Shown here: one piece after another, positions 36,779-48,744 of the stretch | Position numbering within the stretch: the stretch's first letter is position 1 | How the letters are laid out: every line of letters begins with the position of its first letter | Assembly (NCBI RefSeq): GCF_963966145.1 | Contig: NC_091047.1 | Coordinates: 4,898,001-4,962,000, forward strand | Direction of reading: 5' to 3' | Length of the DNA stretch: 64,000 nucleotides | DNA from: Tenebrio molitor | Lineage: Eukaryota > Arthropoda > Insecta > Coleoptera > Tenebrionidae | Translations under genes and position numbers: made by a program | The notes under the pieces: model-generated | Told to the model about the DNA's origin: nothing | What the model saw: the letters and a program-made list of their open reading frames with translations, nothing else | The model's database searches: none

Positions 36779-38224
36779 TTTTTATCACCATTAACGAAAT
36801 TTTGACTACATATAAAACATAAAATGGTGTCGCCTAGTCGCCCGCGTACAAACGTGAAACGACAGCGTTGAAACTAGATCTAGGGGTAAACGCGGTGCCA
36901 ACTCCACAAAAACACAGTCACAACTACTGCCGCCAAATTTAAACAACGAACCAAACCGGTCACGTATATCACAAAAATTATCGAATACGCTCAAAATTTT
37001 TAAGTATACGGTCTCCTCATCAAATATTCCTTACCATCAAAACGTCCAAAAACGATCAACTAGTCACAGTGATTTACACTTATTTGTTATTTAACACGTG
37101 AAAAAACTAACCTCTGTTCGTCGAATGTTATAACAAGGAACGTTGCTCGCAGACTGACTGTTAAGTAACACTTTTTTCATTTAAATTGGGAAAAAATTTC
37201 TCCAAAAGTCGACTAAGCTTTAATAAAAACTGAATTGAACAATCTAATTCAGAACATAGCTCAACTTTTTGTTGCACCACTTCAGCAGATACAGGTAGCA
37301 CAAGGTGAGAGTGTACTAGTGTTTTTCTTGTCTTTAAAACCGTAACTGATACATCAGAGATAATAAATTTAAACGAAACGGACAACAAAATTTGAAAACG
37401 CATTTCCGTTTTTTGAGGAAAGTGACAGTATTCGACGAACATTTTTGATCAAATACCACAAATAATTTACCATTTTGTGAATATGCTGCAGTGATGCACC
37501 GATATTTATAGATTGATTCTTGATATTTCTTTTATCAACTGAAAAAGCAAATTGTTCCTTTTCTTTGTGTCCTTATCAGGTTATTAACTCCTGGGTAAAT
37601 TCAAAGATGGCGAGATTTCACGTGTCAATTTTTGTCAAAATGGCAGCCAACAAATTGTTGAATAGTTTATGACGTTGTGGGTAAGTAATTGCAATAAATC
37701 ACTCGATTTTTGTATTTATCATTTCCTTTAATTGTTTGCCAACGAAACTGAATCTAACAATGTGAAAAATACGAAAGTGCAATAAGCAACAAGAACATAA
37801 ACAATATACAAATAATAACGAAAAGCTAGTCAAAACAACAACAATATTGGATACGTTAACATTAATTACGTCTAAATTAATTACTAGTGCATTTACTTTA
37901 ATCCTTATTTATTGTGTATTTAACATTTCGTCTGTCGGTAATACACATAAAGAATTTACTAACACGAAGAAAAAGGTAACTGAAAACCACCATGGGCATA
38001 GTCTAGACTTAAAATAAGCATAAAATAGACTTACTAGTTGCAACATTAATCGAGCATTAACTTTAGTTTATTATATAATTATGGATACTTTAGGTACATT
38101 TTATTACACACGCACCCAATCAGATAATGATTGTTATCACATTTACATAACGAAAGAGAGACACGAAACGCGATACTACATATAGAATAACAACAATCAC
38201 AATAAACATGCTCGGACTAGAAAA
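36779..38224. other. Psi upstream region and 3' flank of the CRAL-TRIO gene
   Basis: No gene is recognised. The Psi promoter should lie in the first few hundred bases; minus ORFs at 36806-36994 and 37161-37442 have no family features. Minus-strand AATAAA signals near 37915 and 38068 could end the CRAL-TRIO transcript. Confidence 0.4.
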
Positions 38225-41200
38225 TTAATCGACGGCCAATTTTTTGAAGCTGCCGTCAATACCAACACCAAGCTCTTCGTTCATTTCGGACACCAGAGGA
38301 CAAGTCTTCTCGTCGATCTCTATGTACATGTCGTCCAACCCCAGGACCCGTTCGCGTTTTTCCTTCAGGAAGGTTTTGAATTTTGCCAGCATCTCTTCCA
38401 GGGGGACTTCTCCGCCGTACTCTTTCGGAAGAATTTTCTTGTCGACTTTCTGGTACATCTCTTCGATGTTTTTGTATATCTGGGAAGCAACAAGTAACAA
38501 AAGAAATGACAACCGAGACCGTGACTTACAAAGATTCGATTTCTTAGCTTCTCGTTCAGGAGGGATATAGCGAATTCGATGAGCTTGATGGCGCTGGACG
38601 AGATGTTCAAGAAGTGGTTGGCTTTGTGCCTCATGGGTGTGGTATTCTAGAAAAGAACCGTGATCAATTGCCCCCAGATCTACTCAGAACAGTACTTGGA
38701 TGCATCTGAGGATGTTCCTGACGTCAGTGAGAGACCACAGCGAGATGTGAGCCATCTGGAAGCCACTTTCGTCGTTGATGTAGGTGTAGCCGTTGATCTG
38801 GTTGATCTCGTCATCCATCAGAGCCTCGGTGACCAAGCTGTGCACCTTGACCATATGGGCAGAGGTGAATTTGTGCGGATCGAATTTTCCGGCGCAACTG
38901 AACAGGACTAGTCTTCCTTGGTCGCGGTCCAGGAGCGGTACCAGATAGCCGGCGTTGAGGATCTCGGCCAAGTCTGGATCCTCGCAGTCCAGATTCCTGA
39001 ACCATTGAGGGTACAGCTGGCGGATCGTCAGGTAGCGTTCCAGCATCTCGCATGCTAGGGGCACGCTGAACTTGCGCGTTCTAAGGAAGCGCAGCAGGAA
39101 TGGAGCGTCTGGAAACGATACAGATGTAGTTGGAATTAGGAATTGGTAGAGAAACTGCAAACTAGGCGTAAATAAAAGTTTGGAGAAAAAAGCGGTGACT
39201 GGTTCTAAAAAACAACTTCTTGCACCAAGGGTAAAAAGTTTGTTTCAAAACTCGAGAATGCCAAAAAATCAAGACAAATATGATTGGGTTGAAAAAAACA
39301 TGGTTGAGGAAACGTTGATGGGTTTCAGAACAGCAACGTTTCAATTGTTGATGTGTTTCAGAGTTTAAAATTAAATTCAATCGAATACGTGTTAATTCGT
39401 TACAGTTTAACACAATTTGAATTAAAATTAATCAAGGGAAAGTTGGATTAGTCGTTGAATTGTTCAGTTTTTTATTAACGTTAAATTAACGTAGGTACTG
39501 ATGTGGAAATATAAAAATTGTATTTGTGTATTTAATGATATTAAAAAACATCGAAATGAAGTAATTGTAATTAAATTTAAATTGAAATGACGTTGGTTTG
39601 TTCCTGAAATGCAACGTTGCCGTCGTCGTCGATCAAATTCACCAAAGATACATTTGCAGGCATTAAATTACGCAATATGAATGTGTGAAATATTGTCTGT
39701 TGATGGTTAATGATGTAAAAAAATTAAAGATAAGAAATGGTTGAAAAAAGGTTGATCGGTTACAGAGACGCGACATATGTGAAAGTGTACAAAACATGCT
39801 TTAATGTTTTGTAATGGCGCTAATCGATATTGAAAAAACTCAAATCGAGCGTAGCTGCGTTTAAGAATGAGTTGAAAAAACGTTGATTGAATTTAAAATC
39901 ACACCGTTTTCATCATCGACGTGTTTTACAGCGAAGTGTGTTAATTCACAACGGAAATGCACAGTCAAGTTTTTAACTTGGTTTAATTTAACACGATTGT
40001 AATTAACTGATCAAGGAAAAGTTTTTTTCAACGTTGAATTAACGTATTTGGAAATATAAAAATTGTGTTTTTGTATTAATTTAAATGAAATGTTTAGAGG
40101 AGATAACGTTGACCAGTTCCCGAAACACAACGTTACTACTACCGCTCGGTGATACTGTTAACGTTAAATTAACGTATGACAAGTTGTAGTTTTGTGTTTG
40201 GGTAATGATGTTAAAAAGATTGAAGAGTAAAATCAATTGACATTAAAAAGTGGTCGAGGAAGCGTTGATTGGTTCCAGGAATCCAACATACGTGTGAAAG
40301 TGTAAACCACGTGCTTTGTTTTTTGTAAGAAATCGGATGCCATTAAGATCTGATTGGCTACACAAACTCAGCGTAAATTAACGTATGCGAAAGTGTGAGA
40401 AATTGTTTTTATGATTTTATAGCAATCTAAATTAAATGTGATTGAACTTAAAAATTAGTTGAGGAAACGTTGATCGGTTCCTGAGACACAACGCTTCCGA
40501 CATCGACCGTAATTAATATATGTACATGGAAGTGAAGGAAAAAAACGTATCAAAAACAAAAAATTAATCATATTTTAAGTACGTTGAATTAACGTAAGTA
40601 TAAGAATAAAAATTGTTAAATTAGCTAATGAAAAAGTGTGCTTTGATTTTAAATTGATTGAGTAGTAAATTTAATAAACCTAAAAAAGTGGTTAAAAAAA
40701 CGTTGATTGATTCTAGAAATGTAACGAGTGCTAAATCAACGAATACGATTAAAATTAAAAATTTGTTGAGGAAACTGTTCCGTCACAGAGGATAATTAAC
40801 ATACACGGACGTGAAAATAAACCTCCTTTAATACTAATTCGCGTTAAAACAATGTTACATTTAAATTATCGATGACTTGAGAGCTAAGCGTGTTAATTCA
40901 CTACTAAAATGACCAATGAACTTTTAAATTAAATTAATTCAAGACGGTTATAATTAAATTCGATCAAGAAAAGTCGGTGGGTTATTGAAACGTTATGAAT
41001 TAACGTAAGTGGAAGTGAGAATTGTTAAATTGTTAGTGTTAAATCAACGTAAGTGAACGTATGACGCTTGATGTTTGGTGATGTTAAATAGATAATATTG
41101 ATTTAATAAAAATTAAAAAGTGGTTGAGGAAACGTTGATTCGTTCCAGAAATGCAACGTTATCTTTACCGATGTTAAATGAATGTACTGAGTGATAAAAA

Positions 41201-42872
41201 AAAAATAGAAAATACGGTTTGTGAGTGTAAAAGTATAAAAAATAAATACAGGTTATTATAAATGATTGTAGTCCAAGTAGGCGTAAAAACTGAATGTAAA
41301 ATTTAGCCGCTCCATATAAAAAACATCAAAATGATGTGAATAGGTAAGTGAGTGCACACAGGAGTTAAATTGGGTGCAAAACAACTGAATATTTTTGGAT
41401 TCAATCGTTAATTTAAAAAAAAAATTAAATTCTCATCGTTGCAGTTTTCACCTAAAAAATGACAGTGACAGCGACAAAAATTGACAGTTCGCATGAAAGC
41501 GGCAAAAATTTCATAACATGGGCACGGCTTGCTTCGACTACAATCATTTGTAATAACGCTGTGTAATTGAAATTCAAAATTGGTTGAGGAAACGTTGATT
41601 GGTTACTGAAATACAACGGAACCCTTGCGGCGATATTTAACATAAAAATTTTAAGGCAATTTAATTGAAATCGATCAAGGAAAAATTGGTTATTGAAACG
41701 TTACGTGGAAGTAACGTATGTCGAAGAAAAAAATGACATTTTAATAGTTTAAATTACTGAAAAATAAATATAATCAAATTTAAAACTGGGTTAATGTAAC
41801 GTTGATTCATTCCTGAAATACAACGTTTACCATCGGTGGTATTATTTACCAATGGAAAATTAACGCATGTGAACGTTGTACGTGCAAATTTAATTAAAAT
41901 TTAAAGGTGGTCGAGTAAACGTTGATCGGTTCCAGAAATGCAACGTTATACGTAGTAGTAGTCACGAGTGCAATGTATACAAAATATAGGGGCCTTCAAA
42001 TAAATGTATATTTAGAGCAACCTATGGAAATTCAATTGTTTGCAACATTTTCCAGCGTAGAAAATGACACAAGAAACGTCTGATATTTTAACGAAATAAA
42101 ATTAGGTTAGACAATATTTTTAATTTTTGTAGATATGACATTTGGTGGGGGTGTGCGTAGACGGAAAACAGTCGGACGAGTCCATCTTTCGTAAAATAGG
42201 GGTGTTCAACAGATTAAAAATCAGCTGATTGTTACTGTGATCGCTATTCTCTGTTGTGACCGGTTTTGTTACGCCACTGGGATATTTTGTCCGCGCAGAT
42301 TTCCCCCACCAAATGTCATATCTCAAGCCGGCCTTACTGTAGTGCATTCTCCCTATTCCCCCTCTACGGAATATGACAATATAAAATTGGGAAAAAGCTT
42401 ACTATGTAACCTGTGTAACTCCGGAGAATAATTGGTTACCTACAAAAATTACTTTACACTGTTAACAGGATTAGAATGTCGCCTACGCCTACTCTAAATA
42501 TTATAATTATTATAATATTTGAAGGCCCGATAGATATATAAGTAAAAAACGAGTTGAGGAAACGTTGATTGGTTCCTGAACCTCAACGCTACCGTCACTG
42601 GCGACAATTGACATACATGCAAGTGAAAAAAATGTTGATTTGAAGTTTAAAACTTGATCGATCAAACCGCAAATTAACGTGAAAGTGTAAATCGTACCTG
42701 TCCTGCACTTCTTGATGTTGGGATGCTTGTTGATCCAGTCGCGCATCTGGTCGAGGGACTGCTCCCGAATGTTGTCATCTTCCCTCAGTTCCTGCAGCGC
42801 CTTGGTCCTCTCGGGCTCCGGCAACTGGCAGACGTAGTCTTGCACGGACGAGTCTTGGCCTCCTAAACCCAT
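38225..42872 (-). CDS. CRAL-TRIO domain lipid-transfer protein (alpha-tocopherol transfer protein/clavesin-like)
   Basis: Exons 42872-42698, 39108-38696, 38646-38530 and 38479-38225 give 319 residues. A CRAL-TRIO N-terminal helical domain (near residues 15-75) ends KHPNIKKCRTDAPFLLRFLR. It is followed by the Sec14-like lipid-binding domain (near 85-255), with LNAGYLVPLLDRDQGRLVLF, YINDESGFQMAHISLWS, then HKANHFLNISSSAIKLIEFA, and KILPKEYGGEVPLEEM. These are the usual family marks. Members carry hydrophobic ligands such as retinaldehyde, tocopherol or phosphoinositides through the cytoplasm; the ligand here is unknown. The start at 42872 lies just after an acceptor (CGAGACCAG), so the 5' UTR is spliced; two candidate first exons are listed separately. 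Intron 1 (3.6 kb) is filled with degenerate repeats and one MITE. Confidence 0.94.
39170..42690. repeat. Degenerate tandem array filling CRAL-TRIO intron 1
   Basis: The phrase GTTGAGGAAACGTTGATTGG, followed by TTCCTGAAACACAACG-type sequence, recurs in variants near 39303, 39585, 39740, 39870, 40110, 40245, 40455, 40690, 40770, 41115, 41583, 41790, 41910 and 42553. Between these, AAATTAACGTATGTGAAAGTG-like phrases recur. Spacing is about 100-470 bp, so units are decayed and irregular. One MITE (41987-42532) interrupts the array. No coding potential. Confidence 0.75.
41987..42532. mobile_element. MITE with GGGCCTTCAAATA termini inside the intronic array
   Basis: TA-GGGGCCTTCAAATA at the left is mirrored by TATTTGAAGGCCCGA-TA at the right. 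A second inverted pair lies inside: GATATGACATTTGGTGGGGG near 42131 against CCCCCACCAAATGTCATATC near 42303. It interrupts the repeat phrases on both sides, so it inserted after the array formed. No ORF. Confidence 0.75.
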
Positions 42873-42929
42873 TGCTTCTCCTGGTCTCGCAACAACAAAG
42901 CCCGTCAATTTAGCGCTGATTAGCCCGTG

Positions 42930-43440
42930 CCACTTTTATTATCGCTCCGGATTAGGAGGTCGCCGGCGACGTTTCACACCGTATTAGGCCGAAGAAGTGC
43001 TATTGTCTCGCCAGGGGTCTCAATGTTAAGGTTGCGCTTCGTGAAAGTGACGCGGAAATAAAGAAAGTAAACGCTTTCTTCGGCCGCACCGGTGACCCAC
43101 TTGGCGGCGTTCGAAATCTGCCAGAAACCGCCGTTGCGCAACGGGACTCACCTGTCAGGGGCATCGCTATCTGAATACCAACCGGCGATTAAAATTTTAT
43201 TGACGGACACGCACGCCGCGCTGATGGCTTTATTTAAGCCACAATGGGCAATTAAAGAATAATTTGTGCGTCATTAGGCCGTTAAAGGCGCGACGAGTCC
43301 GCCCGTGCTCCGGACTAATCAGTCCGTGCGTTGAAATCACCGGAGTTGGCCGCGGTGCGCCGCCCCCGACACCTGCCCCAAAGGACCAAGCGGGACTCAC
43401 CTTTGTCGAAATACACCGCACGCCGCAACTGCCAATGTTA
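42930..43440 (-). promoter_or_regulatory. GC-rich region with two candidate first exons of the CRAL-TRIO gene
   Basis: Two strong minus-strand donors occur: GACAG-GTGAGTCCC with exon end at 43152, and CAAAG-GTGAGTCCC with exon end at 43401. Both could splice to the 5' UTR acceptor just before 42880. The GC content is well above that of the flanks. The sequence suggests alternative promoters, but no TATA box is evident. Confidence 0.5.
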
Positions 43441-44445
43441 AACTAAATACATTGCACTTGTTTGTTGTAAAAAGTTAACTTTCTCCTAACCTACTTTACG
43501 CTCGGAAGAAATTTATAATGAGATTCTGCAAAAATACGCTCCAACGATGACTAACTTTTAATACAGTTTGAACACGCATTTCAGCCCAAGTGACACGCTA
43601 GAAAGTAGTGTTGCGTAAAAACAAAACACATTTTTTTCGGCTGGAATGGTCGCGTGTCGCAACGCGGACGCTCTTCGCGGATTCGGTTTCGCCATTTATT
43701 TTTGTCTTTGTTTTAGGTGAGAGTGCATAGAACGGACATTGAATGTCGACACTTGTGATTAGCGTGAAACCGCACGAGGTGGATATGCATTTATGCACTT
43801 TTCGACGGAGAAAGACCAAGAAGAGAGAATATGGAGAGATAATTGCCGTTAAGGATGCGGCCCACAAACAGTGCGGAACCTTATCCAAATAAATTGTTTG
43901 TGTTCTCGTGCTCAAACTTGAACTTTCTCCGAGGCCAAAAAATTGGAGTGACACTTGGTCACGATTGGTCCATAAATATTATTTTATGGCGCTAGAACAA
44001 CAAAGACGTTTTCGCGTAAATTAGTCGACGTTTCTAGTTGCAAAAATGAAATCTGAACACAATTTGTTGGTGTGAAAAATGTCTTTCCGTGATTGAGTCA
44101 TTCGCTTTGGAAGAAATGTCAAAAGTGACATTTATAGCTGTTTGGGGTGCAATTATCGCCATTTCGTGTCACTTCTCAAGCACTATAAATTTAAAAGTGT
44201 GTACAATGCCCAATAAATAGTAGGTACACTGTGAACACCCAACATTTTTCGTTTTTTTTTTCCTGTTAGAAATGGAAGAATTTACCTTGATAAGAGTTCA
44301 AAAGTTCAAGTATTGAATAGCTGGTTTTTCAGATTTATTGATGCGACCTTGATGGTTTCTTTGTGATAAATATTACGCTAGAACACCGCTCATTCATTTC
44401 GTGGAATGGAATAATCATTGCTGATTATTTTTATGTGCAATTTAA
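43441..44445. other. Intergenic, no gene recognised
   Basis: ORF 43598-43954 (-) has no family features; nothing else is seen. Confidence 0.4.
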
Positions 44446-44586
44446 AAAATAGTATATTATATATTGAGGGAGAGAAATGCATGATTTTTCCTAAGGTGCA
44501 GTTTGTAGCCAGAGGGCGAAGCCCGAGGGCTACAAAGCACCGAGGGAAAAATGAGCATTCTCTCCAGAAGTATATATACTATTTTT
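44446..44586. repeat. Hairpin element with GC-rich loop
   Basis: AT-rich arms (AATAGTATATTATATATTG at the left, mirrored by AAGTATATATACTATTTTT) continue through GGAGAGAAATGC and TTTTTCC to a centre reading GCCAGAGGGCGAAGCCCGAG. It folds on itself over about 140 bp. Confidence 0.7.
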
Positions 44587-44704
44587 TTCACGGTAGGGAG
44601 TAGAAACAGCACAAAAATCTCAAATTTTAAGAATAAAAAAATGATGACAAATGAGTTGTTATCTTTCGATGAATTTAATGGAATTAGTAGTTGCCTTGAC
44701 AACA

Positions 44705-44830
44705 CAATTAGATTTTTGTCACAACAGTCAAAAAAAATGAAAACTCCCATTAGATTTTTGTCACAACTGTCAAAAAAATGAAAACTCCCTAGGGAGCAAG
44801 TATTTGCAAATATTTGCTCCCTAGGGAGAA
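44705..44830. repeat. Direct repeat plus perfect palindrome
   Basis: A block of about 42 bp starting TTAGATTTTTGTCACAACWG and ending ATGAAAACTCCC is repeated head to tail. It runs into two copies of the self-palindromic CTCCCTAGGGAG (44785-44796 and 44817-44828), separated by 20 bp of TATTTGCAAATA-type sequence. Confidence 0.7.
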
Positions 44831-45426
44831 AATGCTCTACTTCTGTCACGATGTTGACATCCGAAAAGTTGATTTCTACTCCCGATCGTGAAAAAATACA
44901 TTTTCCTTGGTAGTTTTGCGTTTTTACAGTGTGACAATTCGACAATTACAATACGGAGTCGAACATATTTTTTTCCCATGAAAAATTAAATAATTACAAA
45001 CATATTTGTAGAGTACTGCAGTGTCATTTCGGAAAAAAAAATCGGTTCTATCCATCACTTAATGTTTAAGCGGAAATACATATCTCTATTGTTCATTCGC
45101 AAGTTTTGAATCACACAAATGATTTCTGTTTCTAATTTGTTTTTAATTCTGCATTATATATTTTTGATTTTGATCTGAAATATTCTTTAAAGATTGCGTT
45201 GTTCTTAATTAAGAAATTTTCAAAAAAAATTATAAATTTGTCAAATTGATTTCATCTTATTCATAACTTTTCGTAAGTTCCAAAAATAAAAATTTTCTCG
45301 TTTTTTGGGCTCACGTCGGTAACTAATAAAGTGCTTAATTGCTGTAAGAAATGTGATTAACTGATTAATTTGTTCTTAATTTATGAAGTATTATAAATAC
45401 GTGTTAATCATTAGTAGGTATGTATA

Positions 45427-45546
45427 TTATTCAATGAGCGGATAATGATGGTTATTACTCGTGAGGATGATTTTGTGTCACGAACCGCAGGCGAGTGGCG
45501 TAATTCTTGCGAGCGAGTAATAGCCATTATCCGCGAATAGAATACT
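45427..45546. repeat. Hairpin element with GC-rich loop
   Basis: Arms GCGGATAATGATGGTTATTA and TAATAGCCATTATCCGC flank a centre with CTCGTGAGG, CGAACCGCAGGCGAGTGG and GCGAGCGAG. Same architecture as the elements near 31205, 44446 and 50040. Confidence 0.7.
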
Positions 45547-45959
45547 ACACTTTTCAACGACTATGAAGAGAAATTGATAAATAAGTTTCATTATTAGACC
45601 AACTGAAACTGACGGTTTAAATTATCAATCTTACTGAATAAAGTAATTATTAGAAAATTTACCCTTTTTGTCTTTCACTGGGTATATAGAGAGAACACCA
45701 CAAGTTAGTGACAATTTGCTAGTTTTGTCTTTCCCAGTGGAAAGATCTGAAAAAGTCGACTTGAAAAAAAATTAATAAAGATAATAAAAAATTTAATACC
45801 TACTTATTAAGTTGAACAACCTTTAGATTTAATAACAGCAGAACAAAGCTTTCACGTTTCATATTTTAAAATAGAAATTCAAATCGATTCGCCTATTAAA
45901 AAATAATAATAAATAAATTAAATAATATTATAAACTGAAGCATTCACTATTTCGAGAAG

Positions 45960-46060
45960 TGAATTATTGTAGTGTTGTCTTCTAATTGATCAAACTGTTT
46001 GTATAGTCCCAAATATTTTCTGTTGGATTTAAATCAGTTGGGTTGAAAGGCTAAAGCATA
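45960..46060 (-). pseudogene. Tc1-like transposase fragment
   Basis: One minus frame reads LAFQPTDLNPTENIWDYTNSL, a decayed form of the Tc1/mariner SPDLNPIENIWD signature. There are no open flanks. It lies about 450 bp from a second fragment in the same orientation and may belong to a different copy, because the same motif is present twice. Confidence 0.55.
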
Positions 46061-46439
46061 ATGTCTATTTCTGGCATTTTAAATATTTATTTTAATTCAA
46101 AACACAACATCAACCATTTTTCATTCTTAATAAATCTTAATAGATTTCGTTTAAAGTAATAAAATGAAGTTAATTTTTATTGGGTGAATAGTATTTGTGA
46201 ATATTTGAACACATCGAATCCTACAGTAAATATTCCAGATTCGAGATCTTGACCATCATTCGAATAAATTTGAATATCCATAAAATTTGCCATGAATAAT
46301 AAAAAATTAGTACAGGTTAAAAAAAAGATCTGATACCTAATAATAACTGAAGAAGTAGTAACCAGAAAAACAAGTTTACAAAACTAAAGAGCAAAAGATT
46401 ACAGGTTTAATGAAAAGCACAAGTACATTAAATTAAAAT

Positions 46440-46795
46440 TATGTGCAAAGTAGCGTAATGCAGACAGTCTGCATTTTGTCAGACTCTTATGATAGATTTC
46501 AAGATATTTACTAAGTACGACGTCCCATAAGTGTTCAATAGGATTCAAATCGGGCGAAAGTAAGGACCACTTCAGAACTTTGACATCTTGAATTCAAGAC
46601 ATGACTTCACAAAGTGCAGGAGATGTTTTCTTCACGATACTTGTGCAAGAACGTTTTTGTAACCAGTCCATGGTGTGATAAATACAAAACAATGATCCAA
46701 GTCCTTGTGCTAGAAATGCTCTCCACGTAAAAACGTTGTCTCCATCGTCCATCATGCTTCAACGTCGGTTGTGCAGCAAACGTTGCACCATATGA
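46440..46795 (-). pseudogene. Tc1/mariner transposase remnant
   Basis: Across about 350 bp a frame broken by stops reads VFTWRAFLAQGLGSL, then YHTMDWLQKRS, and ends SPDLNPIEHLWDVV (46556-46515). These follow the order of the Tc1 DDE domain (VMVWGCFS..GVG.L, G.MD...Y, SPDLNPIEHLW). The FQQDN.PKHTS block with a catalytic Asp is missing or unrecognisable. No intact ORF or terminal repeats were found. A dead element. Confidence 0.7.
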
Positions 46796-46799
46796 TTTA

Positions 46800-48744
46800 T
46801 AAAAAAAAATATCATGGTTGTGGGAAAAAAACTCAGCGTCTTAGCTTAATTCATACAATTTTTATGTAAACAGCTGTTTTTAGAGAACTGTGATTGATCC
46901 ATCACAAAATAGGATTCAATCATGAGTTTTTTAGTAGTCTACAACCATCTTGTAACGCACAGTGTTACTGTTTAGTGCTTAATAAAATACTAAATGACGG
47001 TTGTGACATTTCAGGTGTGAATTTAGCTAAGACACTGACTTTTGTTTTTCATAAGCACCTTTGATGGCATTATTCACGTAGATACCTACTTTTTACCGTC
47101 GTTTCCAAAGTAGCAGAACGTCTACTTCTTCGGGCCATCAGATAACAGTTTTGACAAATATGTAAGTATTCAAAAGTCCAATTTTGGTACCGATTAGCAA
47201 ACGGGAACTCTTAACTTCAGGTTTTTCCAACGAACCATCGGTTTTTTGGGAGAAAGCGACCATTGAACCCGTAAATATATTCGCGATCTATTTTTCACGA
47301 AGTGTCTTGCTCTCCAATTAAAAGAAACGGAAACGGTTTTAGCGTTTTTGGCATTTTTAAAAAGGCTCATTTCCAAAACATTTTCTGGAAACTGTATCTT
47401 TATCACGTTTCCACGGTTTGGTGAACCAGTTAGGCCGAAGAAACGGCAATTACCGCAACAAATAAAGAACGGTACCCTAAAAGTGACAAAAACATCAATT
47501 TCAAATCGCATAGCTGCACGGGAAGAACTAGTGCAAAAAATTATGTTGATTTATGATTAATTGGAACTTTCCCAAATAATTAAGCGCTCATTAATCGTTT
47601 TCCTCGAGAATAATTTTATGTTTGGCCGTACACGCAAAGTCCGTAATTACGTCCGAATTCGCTACGTACAGTTAACCAAACGGGGTAATTACGGTGGTTT
47701 TTCAAAAATTGGGAAACCGGAAAGTGGTTGCGTCAAGTGAAACACACCAATTGAAAATGTTCTTTAATTCTATAACAATAATAACTGAAATAATTGTTTC
47801 ATTCTCCGCGTTAAAAGACAAAGAAATTGAAGTGACGTGATGTTACAATATCGCTACCAACTCATCATGTAATGACACCTAAGAACTCGAATACAAACAA
47901 ATTATAGTAATCAGACTATGTACAATTACAGGAATATAATTTCTATCATATTTATATTTCTCTTAATTGCACAAATATAAGACTTTTTGGCATGGAAAAA
48001 TAGTTGCCTCACACTTCTTATTACAATATTTACACGTTCCATTCTTAAAAGTAGTTTGGCTCAAGTTCGGAATCAACCAATTAGAAAATCTCAAAAATAC
48101 TTAACTATCTCATTTTTCGATTAGCCCACACTCCACGATCCACCACAAATTAGCTAGTCGGCAAAAAAAATTAATCCCAGCCCCACCTCCGATTGTCACG
48201 ATTAACATAAATTATTGAATTGACATTGGCGCCGGGAGATGGCTCTCTTAACTGAACACCCACACTGTCTACCCAGTGTGACGAACTTATCACAAACTTT
48301 GTTAAAGCACTAATTGTAATAACATTCGTGAACAATTATTTCCGCCAATCATGAGTACTAATAAATAAATGAATGGAATGGAAGTTGACTGAAATATCCG
48401 TGAGACCCTGTACTAATGTAAATTTGTACAGTCGTGGACCAAAATGAATGGACTATTCTCGTTGGTACAGACTGTCGAACAGTGGGCGCTACGTGTCAGA
48501 GTGTTCCTCCAGCGACTTACTGGCCTCGGTTAAGTCCAGTTCAAACAATTGCACTAACTGGTGAAGACGAAAAACTGACCACTCGTGGCGAGTTTGCGAT
48601 TTTGTCTAGAACCAAAATTTGTACTGGATCGAAGCGACATTTAGCGCCCACGCGAACAATTCCATAACTAACAATAAGGTCAATAAAAATACCCAACATT
48701 TATTGCTTCAACAACATACAAACCTTTATGTACAAAAATCTGAA
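46800..48744. other. Intergenic, no gene recognised
   Basis: ORFs 47194-47511 (-), 47348-47560 (+) and 48434-48667 (+) lack family features. A minus-strand AATAAA at about 48714-48709 is the likely poly(A) signal of the USP20/33 gene, some 30 bp after its stop. Confidence 0.4.

Noticed and set aside
41987..42532. Extra CRAL-TRIO exon in intron 1
   Set aside because: The segment has inverted termini, and the exons on either side already join in phase and match the family without a gap.
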